This document shows positions 63,731-64,000 of a stretch of DNA of 64,000 nt, in pieces (position 1 is the stretch's first letter; each line of letters begins with the position of its first letter). Position numbers and translations under genes: made by a program. The notes beneath the pieces were generated by a model. It was given only the letters and a program-made list of their open reading frames with translations, searched no databases and was not told the origin of the DNA. The DNA is taken from positions 3,162,001 through 3,226,000 of the forward strand of contig JAJGBQ010000005.1 of the NCBI GenBank assembly GCA_022457065.1, given 5' to 3'. Origin of the DNA: Curvularia sp. ZM96. Its lineage: Eukaryota; Ascomycota; Dothideomycetes; Pleosporales; Pleosporaceae.

Positions 63731-64000
63731 TTTGGTGTTGTTGAGAAATGACCGTGGCGGGGAACGATTTTCTAGAGTTGACTCCTCCAAATCCCCGCCA
63801 CTAGCGTGACTCAACTATCGATAGCGCCCCGCCCTATGAATAACACTTGAAATTGCTCGCATGGTCCCCACATCTGGGACAGTATATTCTTAAGTATTCA
63901 ACATGAAAATAGGCATCGCGTGACTGATACCTGCGTGAGTGGAAAAGCTTATTGGATGTTTTGACGAATTATCTCCTCTGCACGCATCTCCTTGTTCTCC
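63731..64000. promoter_or_regulatory. Upstream region of ILS1 to window edge
   Basis: 270 bp containing the ILS1 promoter. A 10-bp C/G-balanced stretch CCCGCCACTA precedes the start; no other gene is supported before the window ends. Confidence 0.45.

Overview
The window looks like a nuclear contig of a filamentous ascomycete, most likely a Dothideomycete of the Pleosporales type (inferred from gene content and style, not from any search). Genes are densely packed and mostly single-copy. Introns are short (about 47-150 nt) with GT..AG ends and CTRAC-like branch sites. Compact convergent 3' ends and shared divergent promoters are frequent. I place 24 protein-coding genes, and most exon junctions were set by reading frame, splice sites and family conservation. 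I saw no tRNA, rRNA or CRISPR array.

Region 1 (1-23 kb) is conserved housekeeping. In order it holds a membrane protein cut by the window edge, Ku80 (end joining), a polyprenol reductase of the Dfg10/SRD5A3 type (dolichol synthesis), a Hos4-like ankyrin protein, a Par14/PIN4-type parvulin, a Mim2-like mitochondrial import protein, eIF2-beta, an AIM24-family protein, a Nop13-like nucleolar RRM protein, the selective-autophagy receptor NBR1 and a histidine phosphatase.

Region 2 (23-34 kb) starts with a 1.7 kb gene-free stretch leading to a small secreted eight-cysteine protein. LMBRD2-like protein, glutaredoxin, the PP2A scaffold subunit A and a LAT-type amino-acid permease follow.

Region 3 (34-46 kb) is the accessory part. 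A 2.5 kb gene-free, TA-rich block comes first. A 47-residue secreted peptide gene and an LTR-like remnant follow. Next are an adenylation-thiolation-reductase (NRPS-like) enzyme, a D-2-hydroxyacid dehydrogenase and a secreted FAD-linked oxidoreductase. The last three form a plausible small secondary-metabolite cluster: the reductase would activate and reduce a carboxylic acid, the dehydrogenase would interconvert 2-keto and 2-hydroxy acids, and the oxidase would tailor a product along or after the secretory route. This is inference from co-location and enzyme class.

Region 4 (46-64 kb) is conserved again: a small CxxC orphan, the cell-wall-integrity MAPKK (Mkk1/2 type), the phenylalanyl-tRNA synthetase beta subunit, a secreted tannase/feruloyl esterase, the spindle-pole/centrin-binding protein Sfi1, a twin-CX9C complex I assembly factor (NDUFAF8 type) and cytosolic isoleucyl-tRNA synthetase.

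Several genes have splicing details that a frame-based caller would get wrong: in-frame introns without stops in eIF2-beta and Sfi1, a 48-nt intron in Ku80 whose only stop is its last codon, a probable 9-nt exon in AIM24, and a twin-CX9C protein whose first cysteine pair exists only after splicing.
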